The notes beneath the pieces were generated by a model. The model searched no databases. It was not told the origin of the DNA and saw only the letters and a list, made by a program, of their open reading frames with translations. The position numbers and the translations under genes were made by a program. From Eonycteris spelaea (lineage: Eukaryota > Chordata > Mammalia > Chiroptera > Pteropodidae), in contig PUFA01000144.1 in NCBI GenBank assembly GCA_003508835.1, positions 806,001-870,000 of the forward strand: a stretch of DNA of 64,000 nt, written 5' to 3'. The first letter of the stretch is position 1. Each line of letters starts with the position of its first letter. This document shows, piece by piece, positions 36,621 to 48,868 of the stretch.

Positions 36621-39600
36621 AACTGAGACTACAAGTGATTAGAAACATGTGGATGCGGAGAGGTCAGCCAGGCTGAATCATTAGCTGAGTTACACCTTCC
36701 TGAGTGGAATTTAGCAGGAATTTCCACGTGCCTTCACAAAACGGCAAAATACCATATACCCCATCGATCCCTAAGGCCACTCACAAATAGAATCACAAAT
36801 GTTAAAACTCACAAATGTCAAAACCACAAAACCCAGAAACTAGGACACAGGGTATATACTTTTAATAATGATTTCTTTCTGAAGGGAAAAATAAGTATCA
36901 GAAATAAGGTAGCAAATGATTTGTTTAGATAAGTCAAGGAATGCATATTAGAGAAAACAAAGATCACTGAATGAAAATACATTACAACATAATGTATATA
37001 TTACAACTAGAATCCATTGCTCTAGCACTCAATCAGAGATGCCTTGTTATTATTCTCATTATTTTAATAACTAAATCTCTTTGGACAAGGTCCAAGATGA
37101 ATTGTATACTATAGCAAATTGTGTATAACAAGACTCTATTCTTTTTACAATATTTTCAACACAGCCTCCCAATAGATAATATCTACATAACAAGGAATTG
37201 AAGGTATTTTCTATTCCTCTGAATCATCTCATTCAAACCATATCACCATGAATTTCCTGGGTATTTGGCTTTAAAATACTGTATTACTATAAACTTTAAA
37301 TAAGCCCTGGGTAGGTCTACGTTCATTTCAGCAGAAGCATCGTGGAATGTTGAATTATCATCTTCAATTTCCTTCAGTCATTTATTGTAGCTGCCAAACT
37401 GAAATGTTGTGCCTTAAAGGCAACACTGAACTGAAAGCAAATAATAAAAAGTCTCTTAAATGTTTCATTTATAAAAGCTTATTTTTCCCACCATAGATTT
37501 TGTGTACTGACTGAAATATATCACTTTACAGAATTGACGTCTTGCATGCACTTATTCTGCCATGATACATTTGCTAACTTCAAGGAAGGGGGCGGTGCTC
37601 ACATCTTTTTTCAACCCTTTATGAACAGGTGAGCAATACAGAACTAGGGTGGTTTGGGTTTTCGCCTTTTGGGGTGGGGAGAGATACAGAATTAAAATTA
37701 AACGTCAACTACCAATAGATACCACTACAGCTAACTCCTTTTCTGGATAGCTTTACTGGCGACATTAAAAATTATTCCATAAAATAAACACTTTAAAAAG
37801 GTACACCAAGTCAGAGGGTGGTTGCCCCAAAGAGTGGTCTCTGACAGCTCACTCTAATAAGAAAACGAATCTACAAACCAAAAACATTCAAAGCATTCCT
37901 TGAAATCCTGCTCTCAGCAGTCTAACAGCAAATTAATCAAGTAGAACAAATCTACAGAATTCTATTATAAAGCCCTGTATACTTTTCCCCCTGACATAAT
38001 TGTCAATGACAACTATAAAATGCTAACATGTAAAATAAACAAAACATGGTTTGTATTTCCAAAACTAAAGATTTTCAGACCAGGCTATAGGGCAAAGGAA
38101 ATGTTTTTGTTTAGTAAAGTACATTCAGGTCACATTTATAAAACAGGTTGTTACCAAGGTCATTTGGTAAAAGAACCACTGAATTTATCTGAGCAAGTTT
38201 ACTAACTATGTATGTCATGAAGGGAGAAAACGAGACGCCAGTGCTTCTTTTTCTTCTCTTTATATATCAAACTTAGCTATTGCATGACAGTCAGAATCAC
38301 TGTTCAAATCTTTCTCAGTTAATGTCACTTTGCAAAGCCAGAATTTCTGATCATTTTTTGCATAAAATTATAGTTTAACTGTGTCATAATTGAGTGATTC
38401 CTAAAGCACCTTTTTCTCCAATGACCTACTTAAGAAAAATGTATCTATATTCAATACATTGCCCATTTTTGAAGCATTTCCTACATTTGTAGCCAATTTT
38501 CAAAGCCTTATTTAGAAATAATGCCAATCCATTTCTAATAGCTAAGTAGAACAATTTTTTAATCTGCAGGGTATCTTAAAAACCAATCAACTTGCCATAA
38601 CCTCCTAATTCCAGGAATCATAATTCAAGCTTCAATTTTCCTCTTAACATATTCTACTTCACTAAAATGAATTCCCATCCTGCAACTATGAACAAGAAAA
38701 TTATACTTCAAATATTAAAGACAAAATCTCATTATTTAGTATTAGATTAATAGTCTATAATGCTAACCTTAAAAATATCTATAGCTATAACCTCTCCAAC
38801 TTGTTAATTCCCACAGAGATTAATAGAAGGCGTAATTAACATCGAAACGCATAGCAGACTGCCATTCGGAACGAATCGTGCTAACAATAACCGCACCACC
38901 GTCAGAGATCAACCCTTCACCCTTCATGGTTCTGAGACTAGGTTAATGAGCACGATTTGTCATAAATTTTCTGGTAACTCTGAAAAACTGAAATGAACAA
39001 AAAGATTTTTCTTTTCATAACACTTTATAAAAAATAGAATAAAAGGCTGGAGTGGTCTTCTTTAGAACCTAGCAAATATTGACAATGTAAATGTCACTAA
39101 ATATTTGTGAAATGAATATACAATAAGCACCTAATGCACTATTGCCATTCGGCTCCTTATTATGTGCTATTTAAAATTACATTTAATAAAATGGAATATA
39201 CTCAAACTATTTTTATTTCTACTAATAAAGACTGACTTATTCATGTAAGAATCCTAAAAATTAACAGACTATAGAGTTGGACTTTCACAAACCAATCAGT
39301 TGGCTAACGATTTTCTTTAACTGTATGACATTTTTAACTTTTTTTCTTTATGAACTTAGAAAACATATGGAAACGCAAGTTATAAAGTTCTTTGCAATAA
39401 ATAGGCCAATGTAGACTACACTTGATTTTAATCGTTTATTTCTCTCATTAAGAAATTACTTTTTAAAAAGCCAAAAATTTGAGAATGAAAATGAAAGAGT
39501 GAAATAACTATATATTTTCTTCCACTTCACAAATTGTCTGACATCTGAGCCAGAAGACTTTCTGCTTCTATCAGTGACTTCCTCTTCATGTGTCACAGAA

Positions 39601-40187
39601 AGAGTTCAACATGTTTTATAAAATCCATTATATTATAGACCATTTCCAATGCATGCCACCATAAATCAAGAAAACCATTTATTCAAGGTTACTTATGGAG
39701 AATTAATCACACAGAAAATTTTAACAACTTCTTTTTCAAAAATTAAAGTACTTTGCTGTACTTGGCATTCCTACACATAATGATGTGGATTCAAAGACTG
39801 AAAGCATTAAGGGAATATAATTAAAATCCATGGGTTAGACATAAAAAATAATTTTAACACACAGAATTCTCTGTAACAAATATTCTAGAAAAATAAATCA
39901 GAATATAAATACGACGTAATCTCATTTGGATTTCTCCTCTGCTTGAGTGACATTATGTAACATAGAACGTTGTTCCAAATACTTATATGTACATGATGTA
40001 GCCTCAGAAACACGTAATCAAACAGTCTGGAAAAGTGAGACCAAGAGAACTGTGGGCACTATGCATCAGGAACAGAAACGCAAATTTCTATGTTACTAAT
40101 GATTTTTCAAACCGATCTTCCTAATTTCAAGAGCAAGTTTACTCAAAAGACAAAAATAAACTGGTCAGCTAAGCAGCATTTACAGCC
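36621..40187. other. Repeat-poor stretch downstream of C1D
   Basis: About 3.5 kb in which I recognise no transposon, unusual for this window. It holds AT-rich DNA with a small CpG cluster at about 38831-38910. It lies just past the C1D 3' end and could hold conserved regulatory DNA or extended 3' UTR, but there is no direct evidence. The 61-codon frame at 38020-38205 looks like chance. Confidence 0.4.
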
Positions 40188-40821
40188 TTTATTGATAGGA
40201 TATAGCCATTATGTCAAAATTCAGCCATTAATATAGAACTTCATTTCCCATCTAAAATTAATGAGAGTATTTTACTTTAAATGGGACACGGAGGAAAAGT
40301 GCCAAAATTAAAGTACAATCTTAAAGTGTTGAAGTCACACTTCAAATATCAAAATAATCAATTCCTAAAATCATGAAAATATGGTCGAATAACTACACAG
40401 GAAAAAAATGGGACCTTCAAGCCATTTCATTTTTTCTTATATATAGTGAAAATAGATGTATTTATAACTTCGACCTTCAGATAGCATACTTCATAAAGTC
40501 ATTATTCACTTAAAATAAATGAATGTTTACAAAGAACATTTAACTGAAATTTCACAGTTGCTTCTGTCAAGAGAAATGGTAAACTATAAATATAAAATGT
40601 ATCACAATGTTAAAAACCTCATAGTGCTCTACAGGAAAATCAATGAAGATAACTTAATCTTTCTGGGGGATAAAAGTATTTAGCATTACAAATTTAAATG
40701 TAAATTTTATAAATGAATTCAATAAGAAACACATTTAAACTTTGCATTGCCACATAATCATCTACTTTGTGTAAAATAATAAAATGTATTTTTTGAACAT
40801 GTGTACATCAAAACCAAAAGG
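40188..40821 (-). other. C1D: C1D 3' UTR with candidate poly(A) signal
   Basis: About 630 bases of AT-rich, unbroken sequence follow the stop codon. Reading the minus strand, the first canonical AATAAA I find is at 40188-40193, followed by a tract containing TGTAAATGCTG. No repeat was recognised between the stop and this signal, fitting a retained UTR. The exact end is a guess: alternative or longer UTRs using non-canonical signals are possible. Confidence 0.45.
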
Positions 40822-40986
40822 TTAATTTTTGCTTTTTCCTTTATTAGCAACTTTGGATGCATTTTTCGGTTTTGGTTCCCAGAGAGCATTTTTTACAAAT
40901 CTTGAAGCTGCACCTCTGTCCAGCTTGCCAGCCTTTTTCTTGTCTGTTATTTCCTTGACTCTGTTCATGTATACTCTGATTCTTTC
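40822..40986 (-). CDS. C1D: C1D exon 5, last coding exon with stop
   Basis: After a pyrimidine-rich acceptor ending TTTAAG, the exon encodes [20 protein letters not shown] and on through the basic C-terminal tail, ending KGKSKN before TAA at 40822-40824. The lysine-rich tail is the family's RNA/DNA-binding region and probable nuclear localisation signal. Compared with human C1D as I recall it, the WEPKSKN motif reads WEPKPKN here (serine to proline) and the terminal serine is asparagine. The plus-strand open frame covering 40829-41056 is only the antisense shadow of this exon. Confidence 0.96.
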   Translation of the reverse strand, partial: ERIRVYMNRVKEITDKKKAGKLDRGAASRFVKNALWEPKPKNASKVANKGKSKN

Positions 40987-43624
40987 CTTAAAGATAAAAA
41001 AAAGAAGAAGAAGAAAGGTAACAGATTTACTAAGCTGCTCGCCACCACTAAGTTGATTATACTATTCCTCAGTTAAATTCAATAGGTATGTATTTATTGC
41101 CTGTTGAGTGGAGCTAGTAAGTGTAAGGAAACAGGATAAACTTGCTCTGTGCTCTCCTGGGATTCACAGTCCGGGGGATTACAGACATTAAAGCTATTTC
41201 AGAAGTGTTCTGAGTGTTTCAAAAGAGAGAGAACTAGACTAAGACATCACTACAGAGGTAAGCACTGACCTGTTTATAGATATGTTTATACGTTCTTTAC
41301 TTAGCATTAACCTAAATCCATATATTAACTCTTACTACCTGAAGTCTATAATCTAAAATAAAGCTCTTATATACTTGTAACATACAAACTCAACTCGTAA
41401 AATTTTTCTAAACAGGAAATAAATGAAGCATGATTTATTTATCTTTTTATGTTACTTTCTAGGGTCACAATTAAAATAAGCAGAATGAAAATACAAGGTC
41501 TTTTATTCAATTTCATAACTGTGATTTTTGATAAGCACATATATTTCTAATGACATATACAGTTCTAAACAGATTTAACAAGATGAGAAACATAATAGGT
41601 TGCCATACCATTAAAATCTTCTGAGACCACTAATTGGAATAAAGGACTATTCTATACTTCAGTTGGAGAAATAAAGGTGCTGAGAGCCACAAAATAGCAC
41701 AGTAAATGATGGAGCACTGCTAAAAAGCAAGTGTCATTAAAATAATGAAAATAGTTATGTAAACATGCACAAAAAATGCAGAACCGTAGAATTTTTTTAA
41801 TTGTAAAAGACTGACAACTCTGCTCAAAACTCTCTCGTGGCCACCTACTTCTCTTAGAGTAAAAGCTGAAGTCCTCCCAACACAGACCCACCCCCGTTCT
41901 GCCTAGAAAGACCTTCAAACACCTGCACAGCCCCCCTCCCTTCCGTCCATCAGTCAAACATTCACCTGGGTAACAGGACCTGCCACCACCATTCAAAAAC
42001 CACAGATAACCCAATCACTCTAATCACCCCCTGCTATGTGCTCTATTTAAGTTTTTTCCCATAACATACAACTTTATGACATACTATCTATTCATATCTA
42101 TTCATTATTTGTTTGTTGTATTATGTTAGTCCTTTGTCTCACTCCACTAAATAGTCTGGTATCTGCCACAACAAGGGCAGGGATATTTATTTACAAGCTT
42201 TATCCACTGAAGAATCGCCACACTTGGAAATAATGTCTGGCTCTTAGCAGCCACTCAAATATTTGTTGAATGAGTAAATTGACTATTTTAAATGCTTCTT
42301 CCCATTCATGATATATGTCTCACACACTAACTCTGTGATCAATTAGTGATGTCTGTCATAGGGTCAGAAAAGAACAGGTTTGTATGCTTTTTATTTGTCA
42401 ACTCTTGTCCAAAATATGAATATATCCTCAAAAATGGGTTCTGAGGGAGAAAGAAGACAGATGAGTTTATCTTTTTCCAAAGAGAACCAAGTATTAAGAT
42501 ATTCCAAATTGATTCATGTTAAAGGAAAATTGAGTAATTTTATAAATGTAAAGTTCATATTAAAAAGCTGAAAACAGATGACACAATGTATACTTCTTAG
42601 GAATGAAAGCCAGTATCACTGCTCGAATCAAGATCTAGGTATCATATTGCTTTATATTTTTGCTTTAATATTTTTCACAATTTCTGTATTTAAAAATAAA
42701 TTTATTGTCCCCCAAGAACTTTAAAAGAAGAAAATGTCTTCGTCTACACATTAAGAAAATGAAGACGACAGATCTGGTTTCCTCATTTTTTAAAAATAAA
42801 TGACCAAGTACTTTACTAAGTTGTATATAACATACATATCAACTACCATGACTTGAGAACAATAATACAGTGTCAAGTGTATTTCATATATATATTTACC
42901 TTATATTTTATAAACACAAATAAATTTATTAATATTCTTATTCATAAAGTCTAGACAAGAAGATAACCACAAGTTTGATTTCTATTTTTTCTCTTTCAAA
43001 TTGAATGATTTGATTTAATTTTTGAAGTCAGCAAAAACTCTTAGGTACCAGGCCTTATATACTGTACTTATACATCTAAATGGAATACAAAGACAAACCT
43101 AGAAGATTTATTACAGGTTGTAAATATGTCACTAATGCGGAATTATACTGGACAGTACACATACAACTGGTGCCAAAAAAGCTTTTAGCTTTGTTGCTGA
43201 ACTGGATTCTTTACTGCTGAGAAAATGAATTAATGGAAGATTTGAAAAGGTGGGGGAGAAACTTTCCCGTCTTTGCTAGTAAATCAACCAGAATATACTT
43301 TTAAAAATTGTGTAAGAGTTTTTTTTTTTTAAAGGCTGTTATAGAGATGAACAGGATTTCAAGAATTTATAGGAAAAATAATATGGAAGTTATAAATAAT
43401 TACTAGAATTGTAACATTTTCCCATCCAGAGATTTATGTAATATATGGATACCAATTCTCTAACAAAGGTAAGAAAAAGAAAAACTAAAGACATGATGAA
43501 ATCTGACTTACTTTCATAATTTCAACTCTAAATGATTTTGTTCTCCACAATTACTGTGACTTAACTTCAGGTACACTACCACAGACAGATGTGTGAAGTA
43601 AAAAGAAACCCACTGCAATCTTAC
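40987..43624 (-). other. C1D: C1D intron 4
   Basis: A 2.6-kb intron with donor gtaaga and acceptor TTTAAG. Its main recognisable content is an L2 tail at 41805-42285. The remainder is AT-rich and unassigned, with an A/T tract at 43319-43332. Confidence 0.85.
41805..42285 (+). repeat. L2 LINE 3' end in C1D intron 4
   Basis: L2 3' text in order: ACTCTGCTCAAAACTCTCTC, AGAGTAAAAGCTGAAGTCCT, TCACCCCCTGCTATGTGCTC, AACAAGGGCAGGGATATTTA and CAAATATTTGTTGAATGAGT. The opposite-strand 120-codon frame at 41652-42014 is a by-product. Confidence 0.8.
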
Positions 43625-43680
43625 CAGTTCCTGCTTTACTGGATGTTCCTTAGGGTTAACTCCCTGAGTGGCCAAATAAA
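43625..43680 (-). CDS. C1D: C1D exon 4
   Basis: The 56-base exon completes the split valine codon and encodes [18 protein letters not shown]. The acceptor is TTGTAG immediately before 43680 and the donor is gtaaga starting at 43624. With the single G carried from exon 3 it makes exactly 19 codons and returns to phase 0. The [13 protein letters not shown] stretch is a hallmark of C1D and Rrp47 proteins, the loop leading into the long helix that interacts with RNA and partner proteins. No substitutions relative to the human protein are apparent from memory. Confidence 0.96.
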
Positions 43681-43993
43681 CTACAAGAGAAAGAGTTCAT
43701 GAAATAAAATGGTGTATGTATTAATTAAAAGCATAATTAAAGAAGTTCTAGTTATTCACGAAAAAAGAAGTCACACAAACGATAGATTAAATCTTAAATT
43801 ATTCAATCTCTAAGTAATAAGAAATGTATGCGTGGCTTACAGGCATCTGGTATTCTGATTTAAAATAAATAAATATCTCACTATTAAAATTGCCATGAAG
43901 TATAATTGTATATAAATTGCTGGCATTTTAAAAAATAAATCACCTTTGACACAGCAATTTGCTTTCTAATTAACTCCAAAGCAATATACATAC
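43681..43993 (-). other. C1D: C1D intron 3
   Basis: Short 313-base AT-rich intron between exons 3 and 4, with gtatgt donor and TTGTAG acceptor. No repeat recognised. Confidence 0.9.
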
Positions 43994-44060
43994 CCCAAAA
44001 CATTGAATTTAATGTGTAAGCGGAAACTAAATCCACTTTTGCTTGTTCAAGTGGATCCAA
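43994..44060 (-). CDS. C1D: C1D exon 3 (codons 47-69, split)
   Basis: The 67-base exon encodes [20 protein letters not shown] followed by FW and the first base of a valine codon. The acceptor is TAG at 44061-44063 and the donor is gtatgt starting at 43993. The segment is the most conserved stretch of the C1D/Rrp47 core helix bundle; its AYTLNSMFW motif identifies the family. The pyrimidine tract before the acceptor is almost entirely a CT dinucleotide repeat (plus strand 44064-44080), so the splice signal overlaps a potentially length-variable microsatellite. The reading frame continues without stops from exon 2 (phase 0) and leaves phase 1 for exon 4. Confidence 0.96.
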
Positions 44061-44775
44061 CTAGAGAGAGAGAGAGAGAAATACAAACTTTGAGCACCAT
44101 CACATCATATTTTAAACTTTCACCAAGCCCAAGGTATCAAAAAAATATTTTTTTTCACTCCCATAATCCCATAACCAAATGACCTGGAAATAATTTGCAA
44201 AATGAAGAAGTTTTGTTAACCAGTGATTTTTGCCCACAAATTTTCAATTCAGGGTATATCATCTTTAGTTAGACAAGGAATGTGTATAATCCAAGAAAAA
44301 ATTCTTTTGAATTATTTTAATTTCAGCAGTTACAATCTGGGCTTTGTATGTCAAAAGTAATTTATCAATATAAACATTGTACATGATGCATTTATGTATA
44401 AGAAGCAGGCTAAAATGCGTAGGCAATACCAAAGACAGAAGAAACATAATGAGATTTGTTTTCGACTGTCAAAGTCAATTTACTCTTTGTTCTATAGGGT
44501 TTCCAGAAACCCTGATAACATCATTGTAATACTTAAAAGGTCAAAGATAGAGCCTGTCAAAAAGAAGTGCTCCTTTTTCTGCAGAACCAAGTCAAAATAA
44601 AAATAGTTAAGAAATATTTCCTAAAGTTGTTTTGTTCTGTTTTACCCCCTAAAAATACCCAAACAACACTTATAAAATTGAAACAAAGGGGGAAAAGAGC
44701 ATATATCATTAAACGACTTCTTCTATATGTTCCCTAACACAGCACTCGGTTTTGCAAGTTACATTTTTCAAGTAC
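44061..44775 (-). other. C1D: C1D intron 2
   Basis: A 715-base intron with gtactt donor and CTCTCTAG acceptor. The AG-type microsatellite at 44064-44080 (plus strand) forms its pyrimidine tract. The short plus-strand open frame at 44394-44600 is not credible as a gene. Confidence 0.9.
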
Positions 44776-44922
44776 CTTCTGCAACAATTCATTTCTAGAA
44801 ACAGACATCATGGTCTTCAGCATCTCATCTACGGCACCAATAGAATTCTCGAATGTTGATAAGTACTCATGAATTTCTGCTGGATAGTCTTCATTAATTT
44901 CTTCTCCTGCCATTATGACCGA
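44776..44922 (-). CDS. C1D: C1D exon 2, first coding exon (codons 1-46)
   Basis: The exon begins after a TTTTTTTTTCTAG acceptor at 44923-44924. Nine UTR bases precede the ATG at 44911-44913, which has a strong Kozak context (A at -3, G at +4). It encodes residues 1-46, beginning [20 protein letters not shown] and ending NELLQK, and closes with AAG before a gtactt donor. This is the acidic N-terminus and first helices of the Sas10/C1D domain, the part that in Rrp47 contacts the exosome nuclease Rrp6/EXOSC10. By my recollection of human C1D it differs at residue 12 (A for V) and residue 20 (T for A). A possible branch-point TTCTAAT lies about 35 bases before the acceptor. An inverted GATA/TATC repeat starts about 70 bases upstream. 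Confidence 0.96.
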
Positions 44923-44992
44923 CTAGAAAAAAAAAGTAAATTCTTAAGAATTCATATTAGAACAGATTGCTCTTCAGGTTACCAAAAAAAAT

Positions 44993-44994
<2 letters not shown>

Positions 44995-45046
<52 letters not shown>

Positions 45047-45105
45047 TATCTCTGTCTCTATCTATCTATCTATCTATATCTATCTAATCTATCTATCTAT
45101 ATATC
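44995..45105. repeat. Inverted GATA/TATC microsatellite
   Basis: Thirteen GATA units (44995-45046) are followed directly by an interrupted TATC tract (45047-45105). The two halves are reverse complements, so one strand can fold into a long hairpin. It lies in C1D intron 1, ending 72 bases from the acceptor of the first coding exon. Confidence 0.95.
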
Positions 45106-45984
45106 ACATGTATTTCAAAAGTGCTAAAAGAGTTAAAACCTGAGGATAATTAAACAAATCTTAGAATATAATTCTAGAGCAAGTACATTCAAATGTCCCC
45201 TCTTCTTAAGTTGCTTGGCGATGATGGGATTGCGGGGGAAGTGAGGGAGGAATAGACCCGCCCAGTCAACTAATGTACACATATCAAACTCTCAGTGCTT
45301 TTCAAAAAATAAAGACATGACTGCCAAACATAAAATATCAATAATCAAAATCTACATTTAAACAATTTTCTGTTTAAGTTAAAGACCAAGCAAAGCAATG
45401 AAAGTGTCATAAGTATATCCCCTAATGCTTCCTGAAAAAATGATAAGCACAATTCTTTTTTTTTGTTTGTTTATTTATTTTAGCCCTTCTAAATTTAAGT
45501 GTTGATCTAGCAGCATGGTATATTAAACTAAAAAATGTGAAATGCTAGGTCTGAAATATCTTATGATTTTTAATCACTAAAATTATTTTCAAGCCTATGT
45601 TTATATTTATATTTATATGAACATTCCTTACGTTTCTTTAAAATAGTAATAAGAAATTCTAAGAGTTCACATAAATCACATGAAGCAGAAAAGAGGAAAC
45701 TTGGGAGAAATAAACTTCATGGCTTTCATTTAGGCTAGAACATACCTTGACAGTCCATTCTTTTAAAATTCACATTTATATCATAATATTTATTTCATGT
45801 TACCCAAGACCAAATTTCAGAAGCAATTCTAAGCATGTGTACCATCTTTAGGTTTAAAAAAAAAATTTTATTAGCTAAAAATATCTCTTTCATTACATAG
45901 TAAGGAGAACAGCAAGAATGTATAAAATAGCAAATGGCGCTGCAGAATTGAGGTAAAAAGATGTGGGCTTTTTTTCTTTTTTGT

Positions 45985-46105
45985 CTTGCTTGATCACTGA
46001 CTGTCACCTTAGATAAATCACTGTATGTCTCTTGGTCTCAAATACCTCATCCATAAAATAAGGCAGTTGGTCTAATGATCTGTAAAGACCTTTATAGATC
46101 TAAAT
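45985..46105 (+). repeat. MIR fragment in C1D intron 1
   Basis: MIR core: TTGATCACTGACTGTCACCT, AGATAAATCACTGTATGTC and CATCCATAAAATAAGGCAG. Confidence 0.65.
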
Positions 46106-46339
46106 GTTATGACTGTCATTTGAGTTTGAAAAGTAGTATTTGAATATCTAGTCACAATATATCAACATTTCTATTCAAAGAGTATATATTCCACTGAGAC
46201 GTCTGGGTTCGTTTAAAAAAACAGGTGAAGTCCATCTGACTATTACTATTTGTGCTGTAAAGTTGCTGTCCAACTACTGTGCAACCAGCAATTAAAGAAC
46301 TATGATAAAAGAAAACCACACAGGAAAAGAATTGTGTCT

Positions 46340-47480
46340 TCCTATTTCAAAAGGCTAACTAAAAATATGTATTTGCCTCTCATCCCTCACAAAAATCTCT
46401 TCAAAGTGATAGAATAAATATAAAAATAAGCCCATAGTAATACTGGAAATTCAGAGGGGCACATACCCATCAGCAGACCTCAACAGTAGAAATTTGTGTG
46501 AGCTAAAGAGAAAATCGGATCAGACTGAAACACGCCAAGAAGGCCCCGACTCCTTACAAACAAAAGGGGAGAATCTAGAAATAACCCCAAGATGAAGGGC
46601 AGTAAGAGCTGGCAGTAAGGGCAGCTAACCCAATCTCTGGAGCTATGAAAAGACCACTCCAGCATCTGCAGCCCAGATAAAGGTACAAGGGCTATACTGC
46701 ACAGAGAAATGACTAAGTATTTCTTCTCTTCATGTAAAACCATAAACCAAAAAATTGGGGGAAAAAAATGGATAAAAAGAATGAGGTGCTGGAAAAAATA
46801 ATCATTTAGCAAAACTAACCTAAAAAGAAGTACATAAACCAAATAAATTATTCATCACACACAAAAAAATTTAAAAGAAGTCGAAACATCTACCTTCCAA
46901 AAGGGATCCAAGCCTAGAAGCTATTATAGGTAATTTTTTCCAAACATTCAAGAAACAGTTAATTCTTATGGTATTTAACTGGTTAAGAACATAGGAAAAG
47001 ATGGAAAACTTAGACACCTATTTCATAACACACTTAAAAATAAACTCCAGATGAATTTTAAAAGGTAAATAAACATATTAAAGAGTATATAAAATATTTA
47101 TATAATCCAAATGAAACCCAAATGCTATAAAAGGAAATGGCTGACAGACTTAACTACATAAAAACTGAAAAAACATCTATACAGTAACATAAGCAAAGTT
47201 AAAAGAAACTGCCTAGGAAAAAATATTTGCCAAAATATAACAAGGATTATACAGAGTTCCTACAAAGCATTAAACAAATTAAAATAAGCTATCAGCCATC
47301 AGATAGGCAATAATTTTAAAGATTATCAAAGTTCAATATTAGAAAGGTATACACTGAAGGTAGAATAAAATCAGGACAGATTTTTTAAATGTACATGACT
47401 CAGGAAATCCTCTTCAGAATCTAGTCTAAAGAAATTCTTGTAGACATGTATATAAAGTCATCAAAATGGGACTTCTCAAA
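46340..47480 (+). mobile_element. Old L1 fragments in C1D intron 1
   Basis: The 46940-47470 part reads as decayed L1 ORF2 (AGATGGAAAACTTAGACACC, AACTCCAGATGAATTTTAAA, TGGCTGACAGACTTAACTAC and ATATTTGCCAAAATATAACA). The 46340-46930 part is A-rich and probably related, but weaker. It is opposite in orientation to C1D. Confidence 0.6.
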
Positions 47481-47499
47481 CTCTTTGAATTTCCCCCAC

Positions 47500-48360
47500 T
47501 TTGTTTTTCATCTATTTTCATTCTGCTGGATCATTACCCATAAAGCTCAACATTTTATTTCCCCATCTTAGACAAGAAACAAATGAGACATCTTAACTTC
47601 ATATCCCATTCCAGCTAAAAGCCCTATTTTCTACCTCCCTTCTAGAACAAATTCCTCTAAAGAGTTTCTCTCCACTCTTAAATCTACCACAAACAAACCC
47701 CCTATTTTTTCTCAAAATTGCTCTTGTCAAAGTCACACACACAGTTACAGTTAAATTCAATGGTCAAGTCTCAGTTCTCATCATCTGACATCCTTGACTC
47801 CCTTTGTTTGGTTTCTAGAGCATCACATTTTCTTGGTTTCCTTCCCACCTCATCAGCTGATTTCTTGGTCATCTTTCTCATATCTTCAGCTCTTAACCTT
47901 CAAGTGTCCCAAGGACTGTCCTTGATTCTCTTTTATTCTATTTACTCCCTAGGTGAGCTGAGTGTTTTAAATTTCATTAATAAAGTGATGATTCCCAAGT
48001 TTGTATCTCCAGGTCTGACCTCCCCACTGAACTCCAAATTTACATTTCCAATGCTTGCTCAATACCTGTGGTTGGATGTTAACAGATTCTAAAGCATAAT
48101 GTGCCCAAAGTCGAATTCCAAATCTTGCCTACTGCAGTCTTTCCCATCTTATTCCGTAGTAACTCCACATTTCCAATTGTTCCTAAAATTTCAGAGTGGT
48201 CCTTGATTCTTCTCTCTCACCCTATCTTTAAACATATTCAGAATCTAGCCTCATCCTGCCACCTCTACTGCTTCCACCCTGGTCCAAGCCAGTCCAAGCC
48301 ATCTTTGTGGCCTGCCTAGACTGTTGCAATAGCCTCTATATGGCCTCCGTGTCTCCAGTC
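47500..48360 (+). repeat. Ancient mammalian interspersed repeat (L2-like), in C1D intron 1
   Basis: Degraded copy of a common mammalian repeat, recognised from phrases such as CTCTACTGCTTCCACCCTGG, TCCAAGCCATCTTTGTGGCC and TAGACTGTTGCAATAGCCTC. The same family recurs at 51.5-52.2 kb. I am unsure whether it is L2 or another old LINE. The 124-codon frame at 47718-48092 is within it and not a gene. Confidence 0.45.
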
Positions 48361-48868
48361 CAATAGTTCATCATCAATAAAGAGTGATCATTCAAAATCT
48401 AAGAAGACCAACACAAACCTGTAAGCCACCAGAACTACAGCAGAGAAAGGTACATTCCTGGCATCTCAAGTTGCTGTTCTGGCAGCATTTTTCCACAGCA
48501 GCTTTGTTATTCTAGATTGTCAGCTTCCCAGGTAATAAAACTAGACTTCGAATTTCAGCTAGCAAAATGCGGAAGAAATGACAACTTTTTTTTCAAAATG
48601 CCATTTTGCAACCCCTAATAAAATTATAGATTCAGGCAATGATCACCAACAGATAAAAGGATGAGAAATACCTGTAGAACAATTGACCCGGTTTCTGTAA
48701 CAAGTAAATGGCATGAAGAAAAAAATAAAGAAAAGGGAGGGGAGGTAGAGGAAGAAGAATACGGAGACTAGAAAATATAAGAACCAAATGGAATGCAGAG
48801 ACCTTGTGTAAAAACCAAGTGTAAAAATATATTTTTGAGAAAATCTGAACATGGATTGGATATCGGAT

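Noticed and set aside
40829..41056. 75-codon plus-strand open frame
   Set aside because: It is the reverse strand of C1D exon 5, whose minus-strand translation is a clear family match with proper splice signals.
47718..48092. 124-codon plus-strand open frame in C1D intron 1
   Set aside because: It lies within an ancient interspersed repeat, on the strand opposite to C1D, with no recognisable domain.
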